Below, in pieces: positions 24,179-35,363 of a DNA stretch of 64,000 bases; positions within the stretch are counted from its first letter, which is position 1, and every line of letters starts with the position of its first letter. The notes beneath the pieces are model-generated. The model did no database searches and had not been told where the DNA came from. It saw nothing but the letters and a program-made list of their open reading frames with translations. Location of the stretch: assembly GCA_029449235.1 (NCBI GenBank), contig JANATG010000004.1, positions 1,488,001 to 1,552,000 of the forward strand. Direction: 5' to 3'. A program made the position numbers and the translations under genes. Source of the DNA: Linnemannia schmuckeri (lineage: Eukaryota > Mortierellomycota > Mortierellomycetes > Mortierellales > Mortierellaceae).

Positions 24179-24962
24179 TGTTTGGGTCGGCAGTTGATAC
24201 TACCATCTGCAAAGCATGTTTATCCCTCCTGTACAAGTGCGTCATAGAAAGGGGGAGGCAGGAGGAACAAGATAAGGCGCGAAGAAAGGGGAAAGATGGA
24301 AAGGTGGGAGTACGACTCTCGTTTTCTCTCAATTTTCAAAATCATGGAATGAATGCCATAATACGACGCGTTGTTGTGTGGGTAAATAAGGGGAAGGGAA
24401 AATAGGAGAGTGCAGAGTCGAGTGTGCTGCGTAAAATCATACTTATATATTGTACGTTTTTGAGGATCAAAGGGATGTGTGTCTGCCTGTGTGTTTTTAG
24501 GGGGAGGGCAATTGAATCAAGAGATGAGCAAAACACATCAAGGGTAAAAAAATTAACAAAATGGACGGTGTGTGCGTACTGTGTGGTGCTTGGCGTGTTG
24601 AGTTTATGGGAGGATGAGGTTTGGAGAGGTGAGAGATGGGTAAAGTATCTTCAATCCGAACCATATCGCCCAAACTTACCGTGAAAGTCGTTTTCCTTTT
24701 GATGCTTTTAAAATATTTTCCGGCTCTCGAGACTCAATTGCGAAAGGAGCGAAAGGGAAACGAAAAAAGGGTTCTGTTTGGAAAATCAAAAAAAAAGGAT
24801 AAACCTCCAAAGTCAGCCAACAACTGTGTTTTGTGAACGTGGTGGGTTGGTGTATCAATCAGAGTAATAATGACGGTGGGGTCAGGCAAAGTAGGCGTTG
24901 CTTTCAAATAAAAGGGCGGATGGGCCGAGGAAAATGAAAAGATGTGCAAAGGAAAACAAATA

Positions 24963-24964
<2 letters not shown>

Positions 24965-25026
<62 letters not shown>
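24965..25026 (+). repeat. (GA)31 microsatellite
   Basis: Perfect 62-nt GA repeat, read as CT on the strand of the Con7-like gene and lying in its presumed leader. The longest perfect dinucleotide tract in the window. Polypurine/polypyrimidine DNA of this kind can bind GAGA-type factors or form H-DNA; neither is shown here. Confidence 0.95.
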
Positions 25027-25031
<5 letters not shown>

Positions 25032-25872
25032 TAGGAACAGGACTGAAGGTGAAAATGATGTAGGAAAAGAGACATAAAGGTTCAACCAGAACAGTTTTTT
25101 TTCTCCTGGTATACGCCATGTTCCCTTTTGTGCCGATTGATGACGACGACTAGCAGGGATCCTGTTGCTCATTGAGAAATAGTGCAGATGGAGGCAAGCT
25201 CCGACACTGGAATCGTGTCTCGGTGGGTTGGAGGGAAAAAGCAACGCCGTCATTGCTGCCACCATGTCAGATAGTAAAGGAGGACAGAAAAAAATAATAA
25301 AAAAAAGCTGGTAGATGGAATAGATATTGATAATCATGACCGCCTTCAAAAAAAAAAAAAAAAAAAGGTGCCCACTCCAGTGAAGAGTCGCCACCGAAAC
25401 CTGAAAACTTCAGTTGCCCTTGTGGAAATATGATTGCCCGATAACAGGCGTTGAGAAGGGCACGAGACAGGGGGAAAAAAGAGACAATGATCTGCGTGGA
25501 AATGAGGTGTAGATGATGTTGGATAGACAGAAGGTTTTCGCACAAATGATACCAACTGACGATGGATCGGAGCGCGCGCCGCTGTGCTGCAGTCAGGGAT
25601 GGAGGAGGGTGGGGTGAAGAAAGTAATCGGGGGATGTCAATACCTTTTTGAGAGTGGTTATCTTGTGAGTACTGTGGGCTTGGCGATTGAAAATGATTGA
25701 GGCGAAATTGGTGGCTACTGAAAGTAAAACCGACTCGATTTCAGGAAAACGGTTTGTTATTGTTTTTGTGTGGAGAGGTGCTGAAGTGAGATGGACAAGG
25801 TGCAGGCGGAGGATATTGGAAAGAAACAATGGAAGGAAAGAAAGCGAATGAAGCAATACAGTGCTCAGGGCA

Positions 25873-25906
25873 AGTGTGTGTGTGAGTGTGAGTGTGAGTG
25901 TGAGTG
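25873..25906 (+). repeat. GTGTGA-type tandem repeat
   Basis: A short GT run passes into about five copies of GAGTGT. It lies about 180 nt inside the presumed transcript start of the Con7-like gene. Confidence 0.8.
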
Positions 25907-26080
25907 GATAGGGTATTCGTGAAAGGTGTAAGAGACGAGAGGGCGAGAGAGAGGAGCAAGACTGCTTCCGATAGGATGGAGAGGTAGCTTTGAGGGAGTC
26001 TGCGACCGAAGCAGGAAGAGTCGAGAGTGAAGAAGAGAAGAAAGAGAGTGAAAGTGGGGGAAGAGTGGTGATGGCCGGCT

Positions 26081-26087
26081 GTTTATA
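26081..26087 (-). promoter_or_regulatory. TATA box, probably for the Con7-like gene
   Basis: TATAAAC on the minus strand, followed downstream by a dense C/T tract (26080 to about 25920). This is the same layout seen upstream of the C2 gene and the 33.7-kb gene. It is 2.27 kb from the Con7-like ATG, so the link is inference. Confidence 0.4.
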
Positions 26088-29000
26088 AAGGGAAAGGATG
26101 CAGGCAAAAGAGCAACAATTAAAAGAGGGCTTCGCTAGTGTGTTCCTTCTGTCCTACCCTCCTTCGTTTTCTTTGTCGTTGTTCTTGTCGTCTGCTCAAC
26201 CCAAATCAACGAAGGCTGAACAATGCTGGACAGGGCAAAGGATGTTCGGCAAAAGAACAAGTTGAAGGCGAAGGACGGATTTTGTTATCCTTGTTTGTTG
26301 TCGCCGTTGTTCATTGCTGTTGCTACGTACAAGGTAAGCGTGTGAATGAGTGAAGGACTGAATGGGTAAAGTGTAAAGACTGAGTTAAAAAAAAAAAAAG
26401 AGTAGGTTGCGACATAGAAAATTATGGTGAATGAATGGACTTTGAGCAAAAAAAATGGCCGTCAAGCCCTTGAACTTAGGGAATGAGGAGGGCATTTTTT
26501 CTATTGCATCTAATACTCAATAATGAACAGGAGATACTCTATTAACTTTTGTACTTTAACTATGCATTCAAACAAGCAGCAATAACGATGGAGCAGGACC
26601 ACCAACATGTGTACACCTACAACTCATGCAAATTACAATCATCGTCTCTTGCTGCTGTTGTTTTTTTCTCTCGAGAGCATCTTCAGGCTTCCACATTCCC
26701 TTGCCCTGTTTACTATCGTCGACATCACTTCTCATCTTTTTTTTTTTTTTTTTTTCAAACCAGAAGACAGAAACCTAAAAGTCCATCCAAGCCCGCCTGG
26801 ATAAAAGGGAAAGATGGACAACAAAAGACAGGAATGTGAATTGGAGGAAAGGGTTTGGACAGATGACTGGGCTGGAGGCAAGGGAGCGTGTGAGAGAGAG
26901 GTCCCCAGGTCCCTTATGAAATGGTATGTCCAAGTTGATAGATTGAATGGGTCGAAAAAAGGTGGGTTGTGGGTGATGGTATTGTTGCTGAGAGCCGCAA
27001 CAATTGAGAGCGGGTAAAAGAAAAGAGGTGGTGGAAATGGTGGTGTGTGTGCTTCGATGCCCCACCGCCAAAGTTATATTGCAATTTTGGGCAAAGGGAA
27101 AAAGAACAGCGAGAACAACACAAGTAGGCATTAGGGTTGGGCCTTGACTGTCGTCATGTCGTCACGAAGTACAACACACAAACACAAAAAAAATTGTTAG
27201 TTGGTGAGCACAAACAACGAGAAGGGTTCTTCTCTTTTTCATACTCATACTTGGTTGGCAAAGAGGATCATCGACTCGAGAGAGCAGAGCAGCTCTTTTT
27301 ACCTTTTGATTTCCCATTTCAATCATTTTCTCCAATCGAACGAGCAAGTATGACCGGGAGGCAACTGCCCTTTTCTCATTGGAACGTGCAATTGTAATTC
27401 TGGATGGCAGAAAGAAAAGAGTGGTCACCCAACCTACATGTTTGTATCTTTCTCTACCTACTGTCTCCGCCTCGGCTCCCTTTCACAAGTACCCGATTCG
27501 TTGCAACAGGTGAGCCTTGGTGCGTTAAACTTTTGCCAGATGAGATAATATTCAACTCATCTCACTTCCTCCTCTTCGTCTCGCTCTCTACTCCTTCTTA
27601 CACATCCGACCTGTGCAGAAGCGAAAAAAAAAAATCAATTGTTCGTGGCTCCAGCGCTTTCTTATTTTATTCTTTGTACTATGTCCAGGGGCCCCGACGA
27701 CAGGACAAGAATCTTGCTTTATGGAAAAAAACATAATTGTGAAGTAAAGTACATTTTGGGAGGACAATACGACAGCAATTGCAGGGAAAGTCAAAGCGAA
27801 GAGATATCAAGGCACAAACTGCCTCATTTGATTTGTATTTTGCGCCCCCGTAAGTAAAAGACAATTTACGCGCAATTGATTGAATTGATTGCATGCAGAA
27901 GATCATTAATGACTGATATGAACAATTGAACACGAATATGTGTCTGCCCGGCGATCTTTTTTCATACAACGACATTTCAGCAATGGCCATCTATTAAAAT
28001 GAGACGAGACGACCGAGCCCTCTTGCGGTAATAAGTTTGTTCTTTCGCTTGCTGTTATTGTTCATTCCATTGCAGACGGATGATGGCCCATGGAACAAAA
28101 CTAATGACTTTTTTTCTTCATTCATTGCCTGGAAGGTGAGAGCCTTGCCTCTCCCTTCTACTCCCGGCGAGTTGAGCGGACACAAAAGAAAGAAAAAAAT
28201 TGTGTTGAGTGACCTCATTTCTCTCCCTATTGAGAGGGAACCCTGATTCTCCCAGCCGAGGTACGAAGCGCGGACAAGGTTGGTCTGGTAACCTTACCTA
28301 TCTACTCCATCTGTGTTTGCTTGTCCGTCAGTTTGTGTGTCTATACAAAAGAAACAAAAAACCATCACTAGCTCCTCTCCATCCCTCTCTGTGCACGCAA
28401 AAGAAAGATGACTGCAACTCCATCTATGCTTTATTGTGGATTGTTTTTATTGCACTTGAGCAAAAGGTGGACAATGTTATGCAGACTCAGAAAAAAAGAT
28501 GAGGAGATAATGATGCGTTCTGCTTATGCTGAATTCCCACGTTCACCCTAAAGCGAGGCATTTTCCTCGTAAATAGATAATTTTTTTACACATGGATAAA
28601 ACACAAAACTGCGAGTGGCAAACGCCATTTCGGTCACCATGGACCAAAAGAAAAGATAGAGGGCGCCAAATGACAGGAAGACATGATAGTACACTCACAG
28701 AAAAAAAGAGTAACAATACCCTCCTTATACTTGAGGGGAAGGTACCCCATGCATGTTGCCTTTTGATTGCATGTTCTCTCGCTCCTTCTCTCTCTCTCTC
28801 TCTATCGCTGTGATTTGTCGCGCTTGTAAAAATATCGTCGTATTCTTGCAGCAGCGCAACAATATCCATTGAACGAGAGCGACATCCCTGCAAAACAACC
28901 AGAGAGTAGACCGATGTAACGGGCGGCGACGGCGTCTGTGTTATTTTATTTTAAATATTTTTCGTTTTTCGATTGCGAAAACGACACCCAAGACATCAAA

Positions 29001-31630
29001 TAAGAAAACAAAGGGAGTGCTCTTTGTATTTTCTGGTTATTCTACCCAAAGGGTATAATAAAGAGAAAAATGAAGACAAAGGCATGTCGTTCTTCGTTGT
29101 GGTAAAATGAATGCTGGTGGTTGCTTTGCTGCCGTTGTTAATTGTTTTTTTGTTTTTGTTTTTGTTTTGCTCTCAAAGGAAAAATAGTAAGCAAGAATTG
29201 GGACATGCCAGCTTCATGAAGTTTGATCGACGTGAGCACCCCTCAAAATCCCTCCTCTTGCTTCACGACTCCCCCATCTTTTTCTATGTCTTTTTCATGT
29301 TGCTCTCCCCTTTTCTTCCTTCCCTAGCCCCTTCCTACGCCCCGCGTCCTTTTAATTTTCTTAGCGCAATTCTTATTACGAGATGTGAAGGAATGCTAAA
29401 AACAAAAAAAGAATAAAGCGTTTGTACAAACACACACACACAATCTTTTGTTTAATGACTCTTTTTACGAAAAAGAACGACTTACTCTTTGGTAGAACCA
29501 GAACTGATGCGCGGAGGAAAATTAGAAGCGATGGTATCCATTCCTGCTTTGGAACGAGCTCTAAATAATAATAAGCCAGACTGAATAATAATGCAGACGA
29601 TACTCAAGGATGCAATCCCAACCATACCGCCGTGACAAAAGAAATCCTACGCTCGTATATCCATTTATAAAAACAGAGAGTATGGTTCATCATCTGTCTC
29701 CAATCTCAGTTGTTGTTCAAATTTAGACAGACTTTCTTTCCTTTGTTCGATCGTTCTTGGAAAACATCCATCCCATCATAGCCCATGATTGGATGTTCGT
29801 TCTCATACCCAATCTGGCACCGTTCTGACACCAAATGAGATCCAATTCAAGAAATAACAATAAACTGAATAGAAGTAGCCTGGCTGTCGCTCAACCTTTT
29901 TTTTACCTTCTCTCATTAAAAGATGTGAATCATGTAGCATCCAAATGTATCGATAGGTACAGGCAAGCCCCAGCTGTGTCAAAAGAAAGAGTCGACTGGA
30001 GCCAGATTGAGGTGGTTCAAATTATGGGAGGAATTTCATCAGTCATTCTCAACGCAAATAGACACAACTAAACCTAAGGACCATCACCCATGGTCTTTAC
30101 GACCTATTCTTGTTTAGATGTTTTTTTGTCTTCTTGTACTTTGCCCTGAAAGAAAGGATCGTAACCAGTAGGGTACTGTGGATGGAGGATTAAATATGCA
30201 CTTAGAGAGTTAGATATTCATCAGAGAATCTCCGTTTCCCTACCACCTGTCTACAACTGTCCCCTGTCTTTTTTTTTAAAAAAAAAAAATGGTAAGGAGA
30301 TTACCTGGAGAGCCCGCGAGAGCTCATTTTTATGCAATTGCATGGAACACCTACGGGCCATGTTCCTCTGGACCAAGGGCTTGTTCTCTAAGGGTTCAAC
30401 CATCATGCAATCGTGGTCCGACTCTTTCCTACTTTCTCTTTTTTTTAGGAATGAAGCCTGCAGCTACTTGCATTAAAACTGGCTCTCTTTTTCTTTCAAA
30501 GACCAACAAAACATCAAACATACATATATACAGACATATCATGGATCTATCCCGCACCTCTACATCAAGGGTCGCGATAACAATTGTTTATATTTTCTTT
30601 TTTGTGACCAGCAAAGAGTCCGTCAAGAAAAAAAAAGAAAGAAAAAAAGCTCAAACGACCGATCTTCGTCATGCTCAGATTACCTTTTTCACTAGTCTAT
30701 TAGTTTCAAGCATGCTTCCTCTCCTCTCACCTTCCAACTGCTCACTCCCTCCCATCCACCACAAATTCGCTTTTGTTACATAACAAGCTAGGAAAATAAA
30801 AATGAACAAGAGAGAGAGGAGAAATTGAAAAACAAAGAAAGGAATGGGTATTTTGGGTTGCTCTCATATATCATTTCATTCTACTTTGTTTCTTATCGGA
30901 AAGGAGGGCCCATAAGGGCCATCGAACAAAACTCCAAAATGAAAAAAGGCAGGTTTTTCAACTATTGCTTAGCGTGCGGTTATTAGACTGCAGGGGAACC
31001 CGGTCTAAAGTGCTCGCGAGGGAGAGTCTATGGATAACGATAAATATAGAAAGCAAAGTAATGGTGATCTCTTATTTTTGAACTGCTAAGCAACGCAACT
31101 CACAGGAGCGCACACGAGCTTTTCTTATTTGATGAAATTGTAACGGACGAAGGACGTTGAGGTAGGGACGGAGAAGGGGTGTGTGGAGAACCAAAATCAA
31201 TAAAAAAAAAGATATTCCAGTTGTTGTTTCGCAATCGAACAAATTGAATTTTTGCGATCATATCAGCGAACTAGGAACTGTGTTGATGGAAGATCAAAAG
31301 TGAAAAGAATGGCCGAAGAAGGTCGATTCGACCATGAAAGAAGGTAAAGATGGTGCGGGTGCCTTTTTGTTCTTTGGATGATGTGCAGGGTACCCTTCTT
31401 TTCTTTTTTGAATCCATGCCAGGGGTAAAAAAGAGAAAAAAAAACGTGCTTTAAGAGAATCACAGAAAGATGAAGAAAGAGAGGAGAAAACAGGGAACCC
31501 CGGTGAAGAGAGTTTGTGCCTTGGCTCAGTCGGCTGTGTTCGTTGAATACACTAATCTACTCTTTTTGTTGTTGTCTATTGTTTACACTTTTCCTTGCGT
31601 TGAAGAGATGAGCAAGGGAAACAAAGGGAA

Positions 31631-31678
31631 GGAGGGAAAGGAGGGAAAGGAGGGAAAGGAGGGAAAGGAGGGAAAGGA
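31631..31678 (+). repeat. 9-bp tandem repeat GGAGGGAAA
   Basis: About five copies of a 9-bp G-rich unit, ending in AAGGAAGG-type sequence. The regularly spaced GGG triplets (six-base spacers) fit a G-quadruplex pattern on the plus strand. Confidence 0.85.
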
Positions 31679-33388
31679 AGGAAGGAAAGAAGGTTGCACG
31701 ACCCATGTCATCATCCTGCAGCTCCCCTTTCTCAGAAACAAAGCAAAAATAATGTCAAGTGCAAAACAGAACGAGGGCAAAATCTAAACACACAAAAAAA
31801 CGCTTACACAAAACACGTATTCGAAAGACAAAAAGGACGACAGATGAGGACGAGAAAAGGGTGAAAAGGAAAGCATAACGAGACAGAGAGGGGTCAGAGG
31901 GTCAAAGAGAGGAAACAGAGAACAAAGGGAAAGGAGGAGAGAATGGATGTGGTGGTGGCCTATTGGAAAATGCTTACTCCATTTGCCTCTGGGTCCTGTT
32001 CCCGTTTCTCTTTTCACTGTTTGACAACAACATAAACAACACCCAAACATAAACACACATGTCCTTTCTGTGTAACACTCACTTCCGAATGAAATGAGAT
32101 TCTTCGCTGCCAAAAGAGACAGAGCAAACAGGGTCATCCTCGATTCTGTAACTTACACTGACTTTACAGCAAACAGAATCGCGACAACAGACAAGCAAGG
32201 ATTGCTGATGCATGAAGTGATGAAAGCGCAAGTAAAGCAATGAGGATTCCAGGGGTTTGTTTGTTTGTGTGTATGCAGTTGAGGTTCTTTTGGTTGTCGA
32301 TGAATTTTTCCCTTCCTTTTGTCTCTTTTGATTTCAAGCCCATTCGCACACAGAACATAGCGCCTATCACACATAAGGACGGTCAATGCCTTCTTCCTGC
32401 CTTCTTTGCTTGCCTTTCCTCAATTCCTCTTCTCTCTTTCACATAGAGTGCCCCTAAGCAAAAATCTTCTCAATGCACACAACACTACGTCATAGGTCCA
32501 TCCGTCCGTCAGGCAACTTTCGCCGCCGTCGCCGCCCGCCCATGAAACAAACAAAACTCTTCGGGCTTCCTCTCCTTTCCTCCCACTTTTTTCAACTTCT
32601 CATTCCCACCACCCACCCCTTTTCCTTCTTCCTTTCATTCAGACAACGATCTACCAATCACACCTCCAGCAGTCGGAATAGATTGTGAGAATTATGAGAG
32701 AATGACACGTCCATTTGCGATGATAATGAAACGAACTGAGCTGGTTGCTACGTCCCCACTCCATTTTTTACTCCCTTTTTATTCGTCGCTCCTTTCTCAT
32801 TCATTGCTCCCTTTTTCATCTCTTCTTTTTTACCTCGTTGAAGACTGATAACCACTCCACGCGCTTTTGACTTGACACGCCTGCCCCAACATCCACATAA
32901 TAAACGGATACACTACTCCGCTACCGAGCCGGCTATCGATTCAACCCTAACAAAATCATTGTTTCTTCTCATAGTAGCAATAAACAGTCATAATAGAAAT
33001 GAGTCCCCGAACATTATTTTACGATCCCAGTATACATACCAAAAAAAAAAAAATGACGCAAGATGAAAAAGCTATCTGGCTTTACATTTTTTTGTCGGGA
33101 TTTCTTTGTGTTTGGTTTATTGTTCGATGGGTACCTTCCTTTTTTGCGCGTTTTTATTTGCGGGGAGGCAGAGGGAGGTAGCCTGTGACGGAGAGGAGAT
33201 AGACTGAAAGGATACATAGGGTGGAAGAAAATTCACTCATTATTGGCGTATCTGAAGGAGTGTAAGAAGTGTTGGTAGAAGACGTGAAGTTGAGTTGATA
33301 AAACAAAGACACGAAATGAAAAGAAGCTCCAAAATGGGAGGGCGATCATCCCTCTTCATTTTTCCCGAACATCAGCGGCGCGGTCGGG

Positions 33389-33403
33389 CACGTGACCCAC
33401 GTG
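33389..33403. promoter_or_regulatory. Paired CACGTG E-boxes
   Basis: Two palindromic CACGTG hexamers at 33389-33394 and 33398-33403, nine base pairs apart start to start, in a locally GC-rich island. CACGTG binds bHLH factors of the Cbf1/Pho4/USF type. No gene start is evident close on either side, so the controlled gene is unknown. Confidence 0.5.
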
Positions 33404-33733
33404 CGTGCGCAAAAAAAAAGATGACGCGCTCGCTTTAAAATCATGCAACGCATATCCCTCCTTATCCCTTTCTCTCTCCTTACTTGCATATGCTCTTTAC
33501 TAGGTTCTATCATCATAAAAAGGACAAAATAAATTGCATAAAATACTCAACAGAGAGGATAGGATGAAAGAGGAATTTCGTGACATTTATTATGCTGCCC
33601 ACAGGGCAGTCTAGGTAAAATGTTAGACGAAAAAAAAAGAGTTCTTGCACCAGGCGAAGAAAAGGAAAGTATTAGAAAGGGTAAGGGTATATGTAGTTGG
33701 TAGAGAATAGGAAAAAAGGAGGAGAGAAAGGGT

Positions 33734-34477
33734 TCACTTGTCAGGAAAGTCGTCGACCCTTGGAGCATCCTCTGACCCCTCGACGATGGCATTTCGCCTG
33801 CGAAACGTGTACGACGACGGTTTCTTTCCTCCATCACTCTCGTTTTCTTCGCCAGCTACATCGGATCCTCCATTCTCTCCTTGGCCTGGGTGCACACCCG
33901 ATGGTTCAGGACTGTCGCCTTCTGAACCACCCCCTCCGCAGCCGCCACTTCGTCCACCGGTGCCCATCGTACGAGTGACGCCTCCTGAAGGATAGCGGGA
34001 TTGGGTGGTGTATACTTGGTCTTCGGAATCGGATATAGGGAAGCAGTATGGCAAAAAGAACGGCGATCCAGTTGTGCCCAAGGTAGATGTTGTTTGGAGA
34101 AGGGGTGTACAGGCTAGTGTTTCTTGGTTGCGATGCTGACGGTGATGTGGTCGGGCAGCGGGTGCCAGACTGAGAGTGTTATATGTATGGTCTGCGGTCA
34201 ATCCTCCTGCAGATCTGGGCATGTATGTACAGGAGCTCTCCATTGTGTCCACATTGAATCGCTGAAGTGTTCTTGGCTTGTTACTGTTGTTGGACAAGTA
34301 AGTCTGGACTGACGACCGCGAAGTAATATATCCAGTGTGTGCAAAGTAGTCCAGATCTTCTGTTAGTGAGTTTGGTTGTATGTTGCGGCGTTTTAGGCGA
34401 TCTGTCCGTGCAAGGTGGCGTCTAGCGTGCATCGTGTGTTTTCGTGGGATCGAATAAACAGAGTTCTTGTCACACAT
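33734..34477 (-). CDS. Hypothetical protein, Ser/Thr/Gly-rich, unknown family
   Basis: I do not recognise this protein. The open exon runs from 34545 to the stop at 33734. An acceptor (TTTTTTCAG) precedes 34545, and a strong donor (CAGG/GTAAGT) closes an upstream leader exon at 35094, giving a 548-nt intron. The leader exon contains no ATG in any frame. The first ATG of the spliced transcript, at 34477, is in the long frame and gives 247 residues. The product starts MCDKNSVYSIPRKH, has a basic N-terminal part (RRHLARTDRLKRR), no signal peptide or membrane span, a Gly-rich block (GGRSGGCGGGG) and an acidic, Pro/Gly-rich C-terminal third ending RVDDFPDK. It looks disordered. A further exon inside the intron cannot be ruled out. 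Confidence 0.55.
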   Translation of the reverse strand: MCDKNSVYSIPRKHTMHARRHLARTDRLKRRNIQPNSLTEDLDYFAHTGYITSRSSVQTYLSNNSNKPRTLQRFNVDTMESSCTYMPRSAGGLTADHTYNTLSLAPAARPHHRQHRNQETLACTPLLQTTSTLGTTGSPFFLPYCFPISDSEDQVYTTQSRYPSGGVTRTMGTGGRSGGCGGGGSEGDSPEPSGVHPGQGENGGSDVAGEENESDGGKKPSSYTFRRRNAIVEGSEDAPRVDDFPDK

Positions 34478-35330
34478 CCTGTCGTATAGTGGTTTCAGTA
34501 CAACCGTGTTGTTTGTTGTTGTTCCTGTGGGTATGGTTTTGGTTCCTGAAAAAATGATAGGCCGCCTTGTTGATCTGATAGAGGCTGGCAAGGGTGGATC
34601 TGGTTAAAAGCTTTTGGTTAGGATGAAGTGAGTAGTTCTTAGATTGAGTAAAAATTGAAAAAGACAAAAAATGGAAGGTGTATAAAAAGAAAATAAAATA
34701 AAACACGAAAAGGGTGCTGCTGACAAAAAAAAAAAAGCTCCTTCAGGAAGAGCTGAAGCAGGAGAACAAGAAACATCAAGGCAAGCCAGGAGTCACGACA
34801 GATTTAGCCAACAAGAGTACCAGAAGGTGCTTGTGATATCTCATACACATACGGAATATGGTGCATGGAGGAAAAAGGAGCTGGGAGCTGGGAGCAGAGG
34901 GGGTAGGGAGGCAGAAAAAAGGAGTGCTCTCCGAGTATCATCAAAAACAGAAAAAGAGAGTCTCTGACAGAGATAGACTTAAAGGGAAGAGACTACACCA
35001 TCAAGGGCCAGGATAGAAAAGAAATAGGAAGACGACAAAAAGAGTGCAGTCCGGAAACAAGAGGATAAGATGACGGATTAAAACTTTACTTACCCTGACA
35101 AAATGCAAATGAACAGGATATGAATCGCGTAAGCCAGGAGGGAATGTAATGCTGAATGCGGTGTGTTGCGTATTGTCCTGTTTTATCCCTCTCTTTGGTT
35201 CTTTTGGACTGGGATTCGGATGGAGTTGGTTGGCAACTAGTAATGGAAGTTTGCTGAATGATAATAATGAACGCTAATGTTGATAAGAATAACAAGGTGT
35301 TTGGAATAAGGGTGAATAAAAAAAGGCCTT
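34478..35330 (-). other. 5' leader exon and intron of the 33.7-kb gene
   Basis: The leader exon (about 35330 to 35094) lies just downstream of a minus-strand TATATAAAAG box and is free of ATG triplets in all frames. It ends at a consensus donor. Bases 35093-34546 are the presumed intron and 34545-34478 the rest of the leader. The same region can be read as an open frame with a hydrophobic start, but only from a TTG. Confidence 0.5.
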
Positions 35331-35353
35331 TCAAGAGCGAACATCCCCTCCCC

Positions 35354-35363
35354 TTTTATATAT
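35354..35363 (-). promoter_or_regulatory. TATA box of the 33.7-kb gene
   Basis: TATATAAAAG on the minus strand, roughly 30 nt before the inferred start of the ATG-free leader exon. It is one of the best TATA matches in the window. Confidence 0.6.

Larger units (their letters stand above)
23811..26081 (-). other. Probable long leader/promoter of the Con7-like gene
   Basis: On the minus strand a TATAAAC box at 26081-26087 is followed by C/T-rich DNA, a (CT)31 tract and scattered A/T-rich sequence before the ATG at 23810. No protein family was recognised. A leader of up to 2.2 kb, perhaps spliced, is the simplest reading. Open frames across 24734-25545 are Leu/Ser or Phe repeats from the microsatellites. 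Confidence 0.4.
26088..33733. other. 7.6-kb stretch without a recognisable gene
   Basis: No frame here resembles a known protein, and no chain of exons could be built. Frames of 70-164 codons (for example 30289-30783 +, 28543-28893 -, 31784-32137 -) have random composition or are translations of T/C-rich tracts. The DNA holds short A, T and GA tracts, a 9-bp G-rich tandem repeat (31631-31678), a TTATAAAA element at about 29664, and a GC-rich island with two CACGTG sites (33370-33425). No tRNA, rRNA or transposase signature was seen. It may carry non-coding RNA or distant control elements for the flanking genes. Confidence 0.5.

Noticed and set aside
24734..25119. Leu/Ser-repeat proteins across the GA microsatellite
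   Set aside because: They are frame translations of the (GA)31 repeat in flanking non-coding DNA.
30289..30783. 164-codon plus-strand frame in the gene desert
   Set aside because: Composition is random with Lys and Phe runs, no family similarity and no splice partners. Treated as chance.
30960..31030. Possible tRNA-like sequence with a GGGAACCCGG hairpin
   Set aside because: No cloverleaf with correct arm spacing or T-loop could be drawn.
35094..35334. Hydrophobic start (secreted or membrane protein) for the 33.7-kb gene
   Set aside because: The frame opens only at a TTG and the whole exon lacks any ATG, so it is better read as an untranslated leader.
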